Part shown: positions 18,117-27,858 of the stretch, piece by piece
Numbering within the stretch: the first letter of the stretch is position 1
How the letters are laid out: the number at the start of each line of letters is the position of its first letter
Assembly (NCBI GenBank): GCA_016744995.1
Contig: JADGDG010000013.1
Location: 1-64,000 of the forward strand
From: Gammaproteobacteria bacterium
GTDB lineage: Bacteria; Pseudomonadota; Gammaproteobacteria; GRL18
Direction: 5' to 3'
DNA: 64,000 bases
The notes under the pieces: model-generated
What the model was told of the DNA's origin: nothing
What the model saw: only the letters and a program-made list of their open reading frames with translations
Databases searched by the model: none
Program-made: the position numbers and the translations under genes

Positions 18117-19127
18117 ATGGACTTATCAACGGATTACCTGGGATTAAAACTGAAAAACCCCATTGTTGCTTCTTCCTCCCCTCTTACCTGGGAGTTGGAT
18201 AAAGTTCTGACACTACAGGATGCTGGTGCAGCAGCTATTGTTATGCCCTCAATGTTTGAAGAGCAGATAAAAAATGAACAGGAACAAATGGATTGTTTTA
18301 TTCATCAACAATCCCTGGGGCATTCTGAGGTTGAGAATTACCACCCCAGTTTAATTGACTATGAAGAATATCTTGATAAATACACTCGACGTTTACAATT
18401 ATTCAAAAAAGAGCTGGATATTCCGGTTATTGCCAGCTTGAATGGTATTAGCAATGGCGGCTGGGTAGAGTATGCACACGAGCTGCAAGAGGCTGGTGCC
18501 GATGCACTGGAACTGAATGTTTATTATATTGCATCCGATCCCGATGAATCATCTAACACAGTAGAACAACGCTATATCGATATTTTAACTGCAGTGCATC
18601 AACAAGTTCAAATTCCTGTTTGTGTCAAACTTTCCTCACAGTTCAGCTCAATCATACCTCTGGTGAAAAGACTGCAGCAAAGCGGCGCTTCAGGGGTTTC
18701 CTTATTCAACCGATTTTATCAACCGGATATCGATCTGGATAGCTTAAATATTGTCCCCTCTCTAAAATTATCAGATTCCAGCTCAGCTTTGTTACGTATA
18801 CGCTGGGTAGCCATGTTACGTCAGCATGTGTCCATGACTCTGTCTATTACCGGCGGCATGCATAATGCTGAAGATGTACTTAAAGGCTTGCTCGCTGGTG
18901 CAGATGTTACCTGCATGTGCAGCGCATTACTGGACAATGGTGCCGAACATATTAGCCAGACATTGCAGCAAGTGACGCAATGGATGGAAGAAAAGGAATA
19001 TCTATCAGTAAAGCAGCTAAAGGGAAGTCTGAGTTATGCCAAGGCCATTAATCCGGCAGCTTTTGAGCGCGCTAATTATCTGGAAATACTCGATAATTAT
19101 TCTTATGCGGCTGGAGTGATGGTTTAG
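18117..19127 (+). CDS. Dihydroorotate dehydrogenase-like flavoprotein (PyrD/PreA-type fold)
   Basis: A 336-residue TIM-barrel protein. MDLSTDYLGLKLKNPIVASSSPLT is the usual start of dihydroorotate dehydrogenase-like proteins; later motifs are ELNVYYI, IPVCVKLSSQ and SITGGMHNAEDVLKGLLAGAD, the FMN phosphate-binding end. It is probably not the pyrimidine enzyme, because it is coupled to nifJ (one-base gap) and such a partner is known next to single-chain PFOR genes in various bacteria. Its substrate is unknown. GAGGTG before the ATG is a good ribosome binding site. Confidence 0.8.
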   Translation: MDLSTDYLGLKLKNPIVASSSPLTWELDKVLTLQDAGAAAIVMPSMFEEQIKNEQEQMDCFIHQQSLGHSEVENYHPSLIDYEEYLDKYTRRLQLFKKELDIPVIASLNGISNGGWVEYAHELQEAGADALELNVYYIASDPDESSNTVEQRYIDILTAVHQQVQIPVCVKLSSQFSSIIPLVKRLQQSGASGVSLFNRFYQPDIDLDSLNIVPSLKLSDSSSALLRIRWVAMLRQHVSMTLSITGGMHNAEDVLKGLLAGADVTCMCSALLDNGAEHISQTLQQVTQWMEEKEYLSVKQLKGSLSYAKAINPAAFERANYLEILDNYSYAAGVMV

Positions 19128-19128
19128 T

Positions 19129-19177
19129 TTTACCTAAGGCGCTTTTACTCAAAGTGTTTACCTAAGGTGCTTTGACT
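19129..19177. repeat. Two 21-base direct repeats between converging genes
   Basis: TTTACCTAAGGCGCTTTTACT (19129-19149) recurs as TTTACCTAAGGTGCTTTGACT (19157-19177) with two changes and a 28-base period. The second copy runs through the stop codon of the asmA-like gene, so it supplies that protein's last residues (VVKAP). Confidence 0.6.
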
Positions 19178-21201
19178 ACACCAGCGTAAAAAGGCTCCTT
19201 ACACTGTATATTTAAGGGCTTTGTCACTTTTGAAATCAGAGAGTTGATAGGATTAACAACACTACTAACCAGAACATTCACTTTTTTGACCGAAGGTGAA
19301 TCCAGGCTGCCTTTCACTTCTTCCCTGTAGATAGGACAACCATGTTTATCGATAGTTGCTACATTAAAGTTAACAAAAGTCTGATTGATTGCGTTGATCT
19401 GCCCTGTAGCCGCAAGTCGGTGTTTATCCGTTGAAAAAGCAACATCATTCATAGAGGCAATACCATCAGAAAATTTTATCTCTGAGTTGAGCTGTTTAAT
19501 ATGGCTGGTTCCCTTATTATCAAAGCTATTCATGAGCTTATTGTAATCATTACCTTTGGTCACAAGGACTCCGGCAGGTCCCAGCAGTGCGACTGCACCA
19601 ATATCCAGAAGGCCAACACTTTGAGAGCTTTGAAAATCTTCCAAAACTTTATTCACATCCATACCATTTAAAACAATATCCTTAGCGGTTGTTTTTACTA
19701 CACCATTTTTTATTTTAAATTCTAATTGTTGTAAATCACCGGATAAATGCGTATCAACGGCAACATAACCTTCAAGAACACTCGGCATATTCATCAGTTC
19801 TGAAAGCGGCTGTAAATTTAATTTATTACTGCTAATATCTAGCTGCCATTTTGAGAGCGTTTTTTTCTTATCCGTACTCAGAGTAAGCCCCCCTTTTGCA
19901 TTGATTTCAGAATCAATTGCAAAAACTGACAAGGTTTCAAGGTTAATCAGCTTATTTTTTCCAGTTATAAGCAGTTTAATATTTTTAAGTGCTTCTGACT
20001 TTTTCAGCAAGCTTTTACTGGTAAAATTAATCAGACCTTTTTTTGCAAACTTTTGCAAAAATAATTCAGATCGGAAATCAATAGATTGTCCTTTATGTAA
20101 TACTGGAATATGATTTAATTTCAAAGAAAACTGATTCAAATGGTATTCATCTTCTTTTTTTATTTTGAAATTAATTGTTTTACCATCAAACACCAATGAC
20201 TTGATAATGAGCTCGTTAAGAACAAATTTATTGCTTTCGAAAATAGCGATTTCATGGAGCTTAATATGTGCATTCTCTGTTTCTAACCAAAACTCTTTAT
20301 CGGATATTTTAAGTTTGGGCAGATTAAAGTCCATAGTTCCAAGTTGTACAACATCCGGCTGCAGCCAGTCAGGTTCCAGAGCACCTTCAGGTGTATGATA
20401 CATGAGTTTGAATGACAGCTTGCCATCTGCATCAAAAATCAATGGTGGGGGTGCATGCTTCTCACCCCCCTGAATGAAACTAAAAACCAGCTTATCAGCA
20501 ATAAAATCACCTTTCTTGTCACTAAAGGCTAATGATAAATCCACAAACTGATACTGATTGATAAAAGCTTGCTTTAATTTCAGTTTGCCCATGTAATTAT
20601 AACCGACCAAAACTCTGGGATCATCAATGACCAGTTCATAATGATCAATAATGGGTAAAAAAGACAAAGAAGTATCAACCTGATTAAGTTTAACCGAGAC
20701 AGACTCTAAATCATCCCGGTAGTGGAATTTATCAATAAAAAGTTTTATGTTGTTTATTGCCAGATGACTCAGTGAAAAATTTTCAGCTTTATCTGATTGA
20801 TTTTTCTGGCTGTCATATAGAGGTAAAAAATTAAAGTTGTTCTTCTTATCACGGTGTAAATTAAGGTTTTTTATATGCAATTCAACTGAGGTAATTTCAG
20901 GTTCACCAATATAAATAGAATTGAGGCTTATACCCAGTTGTAAAGATTGAATATCAGCGATTATTTCTTTACCGTGAGACAACTTAATATCATTTGCACT
21001 AAACTTTAAACCTGAAAAAAGTGTTAGATTAAGATCACCTTTTATGTCAAGATTTAAGCCTGTTTCCTGTGCGACCAAATCAGATATTTCAGTCTTATAC
21101 TGGTTAATATCCAGAAAAGCAGTCAATAAAATTGAAACAATAAAAATCAGTAAAATAATTGATGCTATAATTTTTATTAATGTTTTAATTATTTTTTTCA
21201 T
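19162..21201 (-). CDS. AsmA family protein
   Basis: A 679-residue protein with one N-terminal membrane segment (about residues 8-30). The AsmA start DINQYKTEISDLVAQETGLNLDIKGDL follows, then a long beta-rich periplasmic part. Near the C-terminus IDKHGCPIYREEVKGSLDSPSV matches the usual AsmA end region. AsmA-like proteins are anchored in the inner membrane and are linked to phospholipid traffic to the outer membrane; that role is family knowledge. It ends 34 bases from the converging flavoprotein gene and starts 16 bases after the abc-f gene, so the two probably share a transcript. Confidence 0.85.
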   Translation of the reverse strand: MKKIIKTLIKIIASIILLIFIVSILLTAFLDINQYKTEISDLVAQETGLNLDIKGDLNLTLFSGLKFSANDIKLSHGKEIIADIQSLQLGISLNSIYIGEPEITSVELHIKNLNLHRDKKNNFNFLPLYDSQKNQSDKAENFSLSHLAINNIKLFIDKFHYRDDLESVSVKLNQVDTSLSFLPIIDHYELVIDDPRVLVGYNYMGKLKLKQAFINQYQFVDLSLAFSDKKGDFIADKLVFSFIQGGEKHAPPPLIFDADGKLSFKLMYHTPEGALEPDWLQPDVVQLGTMDFNLPKLKISDKEFWLETENAHIKLHEIAIFESNKFVLNELIIKSLVFDGKTINFKIKKEDEYHLNQFSLKLNHIPVLHKGQSIDFRSELFLQKFAKKGLINFTSKSLLKKSEALKNIKLLITGKNKLINLETLSVFAIDSEINAKGGLTLSTDKKKTLSKWQLDISSNKLNLQPLSELMNMPSVLEGYVAVDTHLSGDLQQLEFKIKNGVVKTTAKDIVLNGMDVNKVLEDFQSSQSVGLLDIGAVALLGPAGVLVTKGNDYNKLMNSFDNKGTSHIKQLNSEIKFSDGIASMNDVAFSTDKHRLAATGQINAINQTFVNFNVATIDKHGCPIYREEVKGSLDSPSVKKVNVLVSSVVNPINSLISKVTKPLNIQCKEPFYAGVVKAP

Positions 21202-21217
21202 TAGCTTGCACCCTTCC

Positions 21218-23137
21218 CTATGCTTCTTCCAGCTCTTCGCTCAATTCCATCCACTGTTCTTCTGTGTCATCAAGCGACTGGATTAATTGAACTTGCTGCT
21301 GTAACAATTCTTTTAATTGATTTTTATTACTCTCTTCATAGATTTCCTGCTCAGCTAATTGAGCTTCCAGCTTTTCTTTATCATGAGTGAGCTTATCCAT
21401 TTTTTTCTCAAGCTTTGACAACTTGTTTTTTAAGGGTTGAAGGCGCTTACGGTTTTCTGCATCCAGACGTTTTTGTTCTTTTCTATTAGGAGTAACTTCA
21501 TTAACAGTTTTATTTGTGACCGTTTTATCATTTGAGTTATCTTGAGCTTCCTTTTTTTTCTCTTCCGCAATCCAGTTTCTATAATCATCCAGATCACCCT
21601 TAAAAACATCCACCTTTTGATTGGCAACCAGATAAAATTCATCGGTCACACTACGTAGCAGGTGGCGATCATGTGAGACAATGACCATGGCCCCTTCAAA
21701 TTCCTGTAAAGCAAGGCTGATTGCATGTCGCATATCCAGATCAAGATGATTGGTCGGCTCATCCAGCAATAATAAATTTGGTTTTTGATAAACTAAGGTT
21801 GCAAACACCAGACGGGCTTTTTCACCACCTGAAAAAGGGGCGATTTTTGACTCAACCTTATCACCACTAAAACCAAAACTACCCAGATGGTTACGCAATG
21901 ATTGTTCTGTTTCCTTTTTGCCAAGACGTTTACTTTCTCTAAAGAAGTGCTCCATTGGCGTGTCTTCAGGATGTAATTGTTCTAACTGATGCTGAGCAAA
22001 ATAGCCAATGTGCAATTCACTGGAGCGCTCAACCCGACCAGCCTGAACTTTAAGCTCATCTGCCAGCAGTTTAATCAATGTCGATTTACCAGCACCATTA
22101 TGACCTAACAGACCTATCCGTGAACCCGGCTGCAAATTAATGTGAACATGTTTTAAGATGGTTGTGTCGCCATAGCCCAGTTCAATATCTTCTAAAGAGA
22201 TCAAAGGATTTGGGACTTTTTCTGGTGCATGGAATTCAAAATGAAACGGGGAATCCACATGAGCCTGGGCAATTAATTCCATTTTTTCCAGAGTTTTTAC
22301 TCTGGACTGTGCCTGTTTTGCTTTTGTGGCTTTTGCTTTAAAGCGGCTAATAAAACTCTGAATGTGCTTAATTTCCTGCTGCTGACGCTCATAAAGCACT
22401 TGCTGTTGTGCTAACTGTTCCGCTCTAACCCGCTCAAACTGTGAGTAATTACCACTGTAAATTGTCATGGTCTGATGCTCTATATGAGCAATATGAGTCA
22501 TCACACTATCAAGAAAATCCCGATCATGAGAAATCAGTAAGAGAGTCCCCTGATATTTTTTTAGCCATTCTTCCAGCCATAGTACCGCATCTAAATCCAG
22601 GTGGTTAGTGGGCTCGTCCAATAGAAGTAAATCAGAACGGCACATAAGTGCCTGGGCCAGATTAAGGCGCATTCGCCACCCTCCGGAAAAACTATTCACC
22701 GGATTATTCAGCTGGTTTTGTAAAAATCCCAGACCGGATAAGAGTTGCGCGGCCCTGCTATTGGCTGTATAGCCATCGACTTCTTCCAATTGGGCATATA
22801 ATTTACCTAATAGCTCACCATGACCACCCTCATTAGCCTCTTCTATTTTATGTTCTATATGCCGTAATTCTTTGTCACCATCAATGACATAATCAACAGC
22901 AGAACAATCTGAGGTAGGTGATTCCTGTGCCACATGCGCAATAACCCAGCTCTGCGGTATAAAAAATTCTCCATTATCAGGATGAATTTCTTTATTTATC
23001 AATGAAAAGAGACTGGACTTACCGCAACCATTAGCACCGGTAATACCCACTTTCTGGCGAGGATGAATGGTAATATTGACATCCTGGAGCAATAACTGGA
23101 CGCCATGACGTAATGAAAGGTTTGAAAATTTAAGCAT
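21218..23137 (-). CDS. yheS: ABC-F family ATPase, YheS type
   Basis: A 639-residue soluble protein with two ABC cassettes. Walker A motifs are GANGCGKSS (about 34) and GHNGAGKST; both signature motifs are FSGGWRMRL and FSGGEKARL; both Walker B motifs read LLLLDEPTNHLDLD. An ABC-F linker (about 240-310) joins them, and the C-terminal ~100 residues form a coiled coil (KLEKKMDKLTHDKEKLEAQL). Length and the start MLKFSNLSLRHG match E. coli YheS. ABC-F proteins bind the ribosomal E site; there is no membrane domain. Confidence 0.92.
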   Translation of the reverse strand: MLKFSNLSLRHGVQLLLQDVNITIHPRQKVGITGANGCGKSSLFSLINKEIHPDNGEFFIPQSWVIAHVAQESPTSDCSAVDYVIDGDKELRHIEHKIEEANEGGHGELLGKLYAQLEEVDGYTANSRAAQLLSGLGFLQNQLNNPVNSFSGGWRMRLNLAQALMCRSDLLLLDEPTNHLDLDAVLWLEEWLKKYQGTLLLISHDRDFLDSVMTHIAHIEHQTMTIYSGNYSQFERVRAEQLAQQQVLYERQQQEIKHIQSFISRFKAKATKAKQAQSRVKTLEKMELIAQAHVDSPFHFEFHAPEKVPNPLISLEDIELGYGDTTILKHVHINLQPGSRIGLLGHNGAGKSTLIKLLADELKVQAGRVERSSELHIGYFAQHQLEQLHPEDTPMEHFFRESKRLGKKETEQSLRNHLGSFGFSGDKVESKIAPFSGGEKARLVFATLVYQKPNLLLLDEPTNHLDLDMRHAISLALQEFEGAMVIVSHDRHLLRSVTDEFYLVANQKVDVFKGDLDDYRNWIAEEKKKEAQDNSNDKTVTNKTVNEVTPNRKEQKRLDAENRKRLQPLKNKLSKLEKKMDKLTHDKEKLEAQLAEQEIYEESNKNQLKELLQQQVQLIQSLDDTEEQWMELSEELEEA

Positions 23138-23577
23138 AATTCTGCATCAAAAAAGGTTAATAGCGCTATTGCGTATTTTTTCAATTTTGGGAGACTATAC
23201 TGTATTGATATAATGGAGCATAAGATTATAAAAATACACAATAATATGAGAACCAAAATACACTATTTTAGCAATTAATTATGATAAGGAACAGCAAAAC
23301 GTCCTGCTTGATCACTTACGACACTAACAAACTCAATCCATTGATAGTTTTTATCATGTCAGTGATACCAGAACTCTAAGAAGCATTAGCATTTCTTCAT
23401 TTCCTTCAGGCATAGTATTATTTTTTATGAATTAAAAAGTAATAATTTGAATTATTTCTAAATCAAACCATTATTGATGATTAGTTGGTGGTTACATTTT
23501 AAAACAGGAGTCGATCACAAATAGCGGTACTTATATATTGATTTATTTTCTTTTTATTAATATGTAGCAATAAATTC
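23138..23577. other. Intergenic region, nothing clear
   Basis: About 440 AT-rich bases between two minus-strand genes. It should hold the promoter of the yheS-asmA pair (right side of that gene). I see no gene, strong hairpin or repeat. Confidence 0.4.
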
Positions 23578-24612
23578 TTAACGTGTCATTTTTTTAACAA
23601 AAACAACAACAAAAAGTGCGATAGTAAAATTTCCAGTAAATGCTTCAAAAGCAGCAAGAGGTCTGGAGGCTCCAATTGGAACCAGATCACCATAACCCAA
23701 AGTTGTGAATGTCACTACACTAAAATAAAGGCACTCTAAAAAACTAATAAAATTTGTATATAAAGTGCTTGATAAATTAATCTGTACAACTTTTTCACCT
23801 GACTGAATTCCAAGAAAAAAATAAAAAATTGCACTGAGACCAATTAATAACAACGAAAATAAAACCACATTTAATGGCCTTTCCCCATAACCACAAAACC
23901 AGTCAACAATTTGTGAAATTATACGTTGAAGCGATAGCCTGGGTAACTGGTAACGGCGCATGACCATTTCTTTATAAAAGAAGTACCCCGAAGTTTCAAA
24001 TAAACCCTGACTCTCGGCAGTTTTTCTTAGATTTCGATATATTTCTTCCGCCTGCTCCAGGAAATCAAGCATTTCCTCATGATTATTTTCACGACAAGCT
24101 TTATCAGCTTTTTTTTCCTGCAGCAGTTTTTCTCCCCATGTCACATTTTCAATGCGAGCATTGGTCAGTTTCACTCCTAATAAATTACAATCTTCTAAAT
24201 TGGCACAGTGGAGATTAGCATTTCGTAAGTCTGCTTTCATCAAAGAGGCACCATGTAAATCAAGGTGAAAAAGGTGTGCTCCACATAGTTTTGCATGGTA
24301 TAAATCAGCGTAAGATAGATCATATCCATCTTGAGAATTATGATTGACTAAATTAAGTTCGGTGAGAACGGCTCTTTTTAATGAAAAACCGGTAAGTGGC
24401 TGTCCAGTTTTAGCTTGTTTTTGGAGTTGTTCAGCTAGATCTGAAGCTGTTTTTATTTCGCTATTATCATGCCAGAAACAAAAATTTTCTTTTATTGATT
24501 CATTAATTGAATGAGTTTCCACCTGTTGTTGACACCGATAACCTTCTGGGGAAATATAACAGCACTGATGAGAGCTTGCCATCTTAAGCTGTGGTTCATG
24601 TTCATGATTCAC
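23578..24612 (-). CDS. Pentapeptide-repeat protein fused to a two-helix K+ channel
   Basis: A 344-residue fusion. A GTG start is supported by GGGGG five bases upstream. Residues 15-50 carry a small Cys/His region (CCYISPEGYRCQQQ, FCFWHD). About residues 100-155 are pentapeptide repeats (YADLYHAKLCGAHLFHLDLH and on). A charged linker leads to two membrane segments around the selectivity filter TTLGYGD, a variant of TVGYGD. The pore end is that of Ion_trans_2 channels. It reads as a K+-selective channel with a cytosolic beta-helix module, though gating cannot be told. A terminator separates it from napC. Confidence 0.85.
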   Translation of the reverse strand: MNHEHEPQLKMASSHQCCYISPEGYRCQQQVETHSINESIKENFCFWHDNSEIKTASDLAEQLQKQAKTGQPLTGFSLKRAVLTELNLVNHNSQDGYDLSYADLYHAKLCGAHLFHLDLHGASLMKADLRNANLHCANLEDCNLLGVKLTNARIENVTWGEKLLQEKKADKACRENNHEEMLDFLEQAEEIYRNLRKTAESQGLFETSGYFFYKEMVMRRYQLPRLSLQRIISQIVDWFCGYGERPLNVVLFSLLLIGLSAIFYFFLGIQSGEKVVQINLSSTLYTNFISFLECLYFSVVTFTTLGYGDLVPIGASRPLAAFEAFTGNFTIALFVVVFVKKMTR

Positions 24613-24733
24613 AACATCCCCCTTTTATGCACATTTTGCTAAGAAAAATATTTCTTATAAAACTTCAGACTATTCTATATATTTAGTCTATAAATTAATG
24701 CTTTTCAACTTTATAAGCAATTCTCCAAAGCAA

Positions 24734-24776
24734 AAAAGCCTGTCAAATATCCGTATTGAATATTTGACAGGCTTTT
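24734..24776 (-). terminator. Terminator of the nap operon
   Basis: A perfect 17-bp stem (AAAAGCCTGTCAAATAT at 24734-24750 with its complement at 24760-24776) and a 9-base loop, followed on the minus strand by six Ts. It lies 45 bases past the napC stop. Confidence 0.9.
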
Positions 24777-24820
24777 AGGGGTAAAGCACTACCAGAGGAA
24801 AAAGAGTATTAAGTAATTAA

Positions 24821-25396
24821 TTACTCACTTTCTTCTTCACCTCCAGGGCTGTCATCAGCAGGATCGTATCCTTCTGGCAAGTTATGAGCAATACCCTTAT
24901 GACACTGAATACAGGTCCAGTCATTATCAATTGCTTCTTCATGACGATCTGCACTACGTGATTCCTGCTTATCGAAATCCATAGAATCAAAATCATGGCA
25001 GTTACGACATTCACGAGAATCTGTACCTAACATACGTTTCCATTCGTTTGTTGCCAATTGTAAGCGTTTAGCATCAAACTTTTCAGGTGTATCAATTGTT
25101 CCTAGCATCTTATGATATAACTCATTTGAAGCCTTGATCTTACGAATAATTTTGTGTATCCACTCTTTTGGAACATGACAGTCCGGACAAGTTGCTCTCA
25201 CGCCCGTACGGTTTGAGTAGTGAATGGTTTCAGTATATTCCTGATATACATTTTCTTCCATTTCATGACAAGAAATACAAAATGACTCCTGGTTAGTTGC
25301 TTCCATGGCAGTATTAAAACCACCCCAAAAAAGCACACCCAATACAAAACCAAAAAGTAGTACTTTAAATGTACCTTCCTTTGAAAATAATCCCAT
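24821..25396 (-). CDS. napC: NapC, membrane tetraheme c-type cytochrome
   Basis: A 192-residue member of the NapC/NirT quinol dehydrogenase family. It passes electrons from the quinol pool to periplasmic NapB/NapA. The start at 25396 (MGLFSKEG) is preferred to an ATG 26 codons upstream, because it puts the single membrane anchor (about 8-27) right at the N-terminus as in the family. Four heme motifs are seen: CISCH, CPDCH, CRNCH and CIQCH. The C-terminus is acidic. It is last in the nap operon; maturation needs the ccm genes found upstream. Confidence 0.93.
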   Translation of the reverse strand: MGLFSKEGTFKVLLFGFVLGVLFWGGFNTAMEATNQESFCISCHEMEENVYQEYTETIHYSNRTGVRATCPDCHVPKEWIHKIIRKIKASNELYHKMLGTIDTPEKFDAKRLQLATNEWKRMLGTDSRECRNCHDFDSMDFDKQESRSADRHEEAIDNDWTCIQCHKGIAHNLPEGYDPADDSPGGEEESE

Positions 25397-25517
25397 TGTT
25401 TTAATCCCGTTCTCTAAAATATAAAAAGCATAAAAAATAATAATAAATCTAATCGACGGATTATACTCCATCAATTAGATCATTAGAATACACACATACA
25501 ACTAGTGTGGATATATT

Positions 25518-25976
25518 TTAGATGCCTTCATAAACATTTTCGACCAGTGGTGCATCCTTAGTTTGGGGCGCATGACACTGGTTGCAAAAATACCGGCGGC
25601 TAGAGACTTTCTTCAGAGTATTACCATCGCGATCGACATAATGACTATCTCCCACCTTTGGTGCTTTTTCTTTCTTATAAGCCTTTTCACTATGACACTT
25701 CATACAGCCATTACCTTTTAAGGTAATTTTATATTTATCAATAGTATGAGGAATCATAGGCGGCTGTAACTTAAAGTTACGTTTAATGCCCCCTTCAACT
25801 GTATCAATTTTATGCTTCATCACTTTATTGGCATCAGCATCCAGTGCATGATCACCACGCAATGATTGAACTGACATTGCCGCTGATGAAAAGATCATCA
25901 CAGCCATCGCTAGTAGAAAAATCGTCACTCTCTTTTTAATAAAAAGAGGGCTTGTAGATTTTATTGTTTTAAACAT
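25518..25976 (-). CDS. napB: NapB, diheme electron-transfer subunit of periplasmic nitrate reductase
   Basis: A 152-residue periplasmic protein with a signal peptide (about 15-35) and two c-type heme motifs, CMKCH and CNQCH. Family landmarks include PPMIPHTIDKYKI and SHYVDRDG. NapB carries electrons from NapC to the molybdenum subunit NapA. Size and order in the operon are as in E. coli. Confidence 0.93.
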   Translation of the reverse strand: MFKTIKSTSPLFIKKRVTIFLLAMAVMIFSSAAMSVQSLRGDHALDADANKVMKHKIDTVEGGIKRNFKLQPPMIPHTIDKYKITLKGNGCMKCHSEKAYKKEKAPKVGDSHYVDRDGNTLKKVSSRRYFCNQCHAPQTKDAPLVENVYEGI

Positions 25977-26032
25977 TTTTTATCTCCATTTAAAGTCTGT
26001 AAATAATATTACAGTTTTAAAAACAAAAGCAT

Positions 26033-26896
26033 TTAACTCTTAAAACGACTGGTGAAACTAAATACATTTTCATCACAGATATCAATACAGCGACCACAAT
26101 TAGTACAATTAATTTCGTCTATCATCGGACCGATGCCCTTATCTGCCCCTTTCAACGCAGGTCTTATCACCTTTGGTTCAGGACAAATAATAAAGCAATC
26201 ATTACAATCATCACACTGGTCACGCTCAGAGGCACTCACCCGTATTAAACTTTTTTTACCCAAGAGGCTATAAAAAGCACCTACCGGACAGAGATGACCA
26301 CACCAACCTCGTTGACTGATAAACACATCAAAAACGAAAATAGCAATAATCACCATCCAGGCCCAGCCCATACCAAAGATGATCCCACGGAACATCAATG
26401 ACACAGGATTGAACAGTTCCCAAACAATTGCACCTGTTATCAGTGGTAAAATCAATGTCAAACCCAATAACCAATAGCGAGTGCTTCTGGAAAATGGACT
26501 GGACACTTTCAAACCAAGTTTTCTGCGTACCCAGGCTGCCATATCGGTCACAATATTAACCGGACAAACCCAGGAGCAATAAACTCGCCCACCAATTAAC
26601 AAATAAAATGCCAACACAATGACAACACCAATCAAGCCTTCTGTTACTGGAAGATTCCCAGCCATCAACGCTTGCAGCATCACATATGGATCGGACAGAG
26701 GTAATATATCCAGTGTTAAGCTGGAGGCCATATTCCCTTGCACAATCCATACACCAAACAACGGTCCTGCTAAAAATAGTGCCAGAATACTGAGCTGACT
26801 GACTCTGCGAAGAAGCAGCCATTTATGTGCTCGTAACCAGCCTTTTTTCTCATTAGCCTGTTGTCCAACTACATGCTTTTTTTGTGCTGTCATCAT
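26033..26896 (-). CDS. napH: NapH, membrane ferredoxin-type quinol oxidase subunit
   Basis: A 287-residue inner-membrane protein with four or more membrane segments. It has the paired Cys motifs CSWVCPVNIV and CGHLCPVGAF, and two C-terminal 4Fe-4S sites (CDDCNDCFIICPEP, CTNCGRCIDICDENVF). With NapG it forms an alternative route for electrons from quinol to NapB/NapA. The ATG pair at the start overlaps the end of napG by four bases. Confidence 0.93.
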   Translation of the reverse strand: MMTAQKKHVVGQQANEKKGWLRAHKWLLLRRVSQLSILALFLAGPLFGVWIVQGNMASSLTLDILPLSDPYVMLQALMAGNLPVTEGLIGVVIVLAFYLLIGGRVYCSWVCPVNIVTDMAAWVRRKLGLKVSSPFSRSTRYWLLGLTLILPLITGAIVWELFNPVSLMFRGIIFGMGWAWMVIIAIFVFDVFISQRGWCGHLCPVGAFYSLLGKKSLIRVSASERDQCDDCNDCFIICPEPKVIRPALKGADKGIGPMIDEINCTNCGRCIDICDENVFSFTSRFKS

Positions 26897-27822
26897 TTGC
26901 TCTCCTGATTCTGCAGCTTTTTCAAACTGTCCAGAGGATTAGAAGAGAAAGGTGTTTCATCTGATGCTTTTGCCTCTTGCGAGGAGCCGGGTGGCAATTT
27001 CAGCCCACCTTCATTAAAGTCATAGCTCACACCTTCAGGCAAATTATACCGATGTTCGACATCAGGAGTTACCAGACTCTTCCCGGCAACTTGTTTCTGT
27101 TTCCAGCCAAATCGATAGTGTTCACCTACCAGGCCTTTTGCCAGCTCCATAGGTAAGACCTTGATTGCAGCTTCTTCCAGAATGCATGCCTTTTCACACT
27201 TGCCACAGCCAGTGCAGGCATCTGAATGAACCACCGGAATAAACAGTGCATGTTTACCCGAACGACGATTATGTTGCATCTCAATTGTAATGGCATCGCC
27301 CTGTACAGGGCAGACATTAAAACAAACTTCACAGCGTAATCCCTGAAACGCAATACATTCTTCCTGATCGATAAGTACTGCAAGACCCATGCGGGCATCT
27401 TCAATTACTTCCAATTCATGGCTTAATGCATTAGTCGGACAAGCCGCTACGCAAGGTATATCTTCACACATCTCACAAGGTTTATCCCGAGCAATGAAAT
27501 AGGGTGTGCCAAAAGCAACTTGTTCACCCAGTTCCGCTAGTCTCAGCATATCGTAAGGACAATCCCTGACACAAAGTCCGCAACGGATGCAGGCACCTGA
27601 AAATTCACTTTCAGGTAATGCACCAGGGGGGCGGATAACCCAGGCGGGAGTGGACTCTACCTGGCGGGAATATGTCCCCATCCCAAGTCCTAGCAAGCCT
27701 GCACCACACGCAGTTTTAAGTGTATCACCCAGAAACTTACGCCGATTCAGTGTTGCTTTAGATGCTCCAACCTGTTTTGTTCCTGAATCAACAGAAGCCC
27801 CCCGGCTTTGCTTATCAGACAT
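26893..27822 (-). CDS. napG: NapG, periplasmic four-cluster ferredoxin
   Basis: A 309-residue protein with a twin-arginine signal (LNRRKFLGD, Arg 27-28) and four 4Fe-4S motifs: CIRCGLCVRDCP, CEMCEDIPCVAACP, CEVCFNVCP with its leading Cys, and CTGCGKCEKAC. It works with NapH in electron supply to nitrate reductase. The C-terminal tail (SQEAKASDETPFSSNPLD) is low in structure. It overlaps napH by four bases and is separated from napA by 175 bases that hold two hairpins. Confidence 0.93.
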   Translation of the reverse strand: MSDKQSRGASVDSGTKQVGASKATLNRRKFLGDTLKTACGAGLLGLGMGTYSRQVESTPAWVIRPPGALPESEFSGACIRCGLCVRDCPYDMLRLAELGEQVAFGTPYFIARDKPCEMCEDIPCVAACPTNALSHELEVIEDARMGLAVLIDQEECIAFQGLRCEVCFNVCPVQGDAITIEMQHNRRSGKHALFIPVVHSDACTGCGKCEKACILEEAAIKVLPMELAKGLVGEHYRFGWKQKQVAGKSLVTPDVEHRYNLPEGVSYDFNEGGLKLPPGSSQEAKASDETPFSSNPLDSLKKLQNQESK

Positions 27823-27858
27823 GTGAAAATTTACCTCTTATTTGTTTATATATCTGAC

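Noticed and set aside
25397..25474. Longer NapC start
   Set aside because: The extra 26 residues add a second hydrophobic stretch not found in the family; the start at 25396 gives a normal single-anchor NapC.
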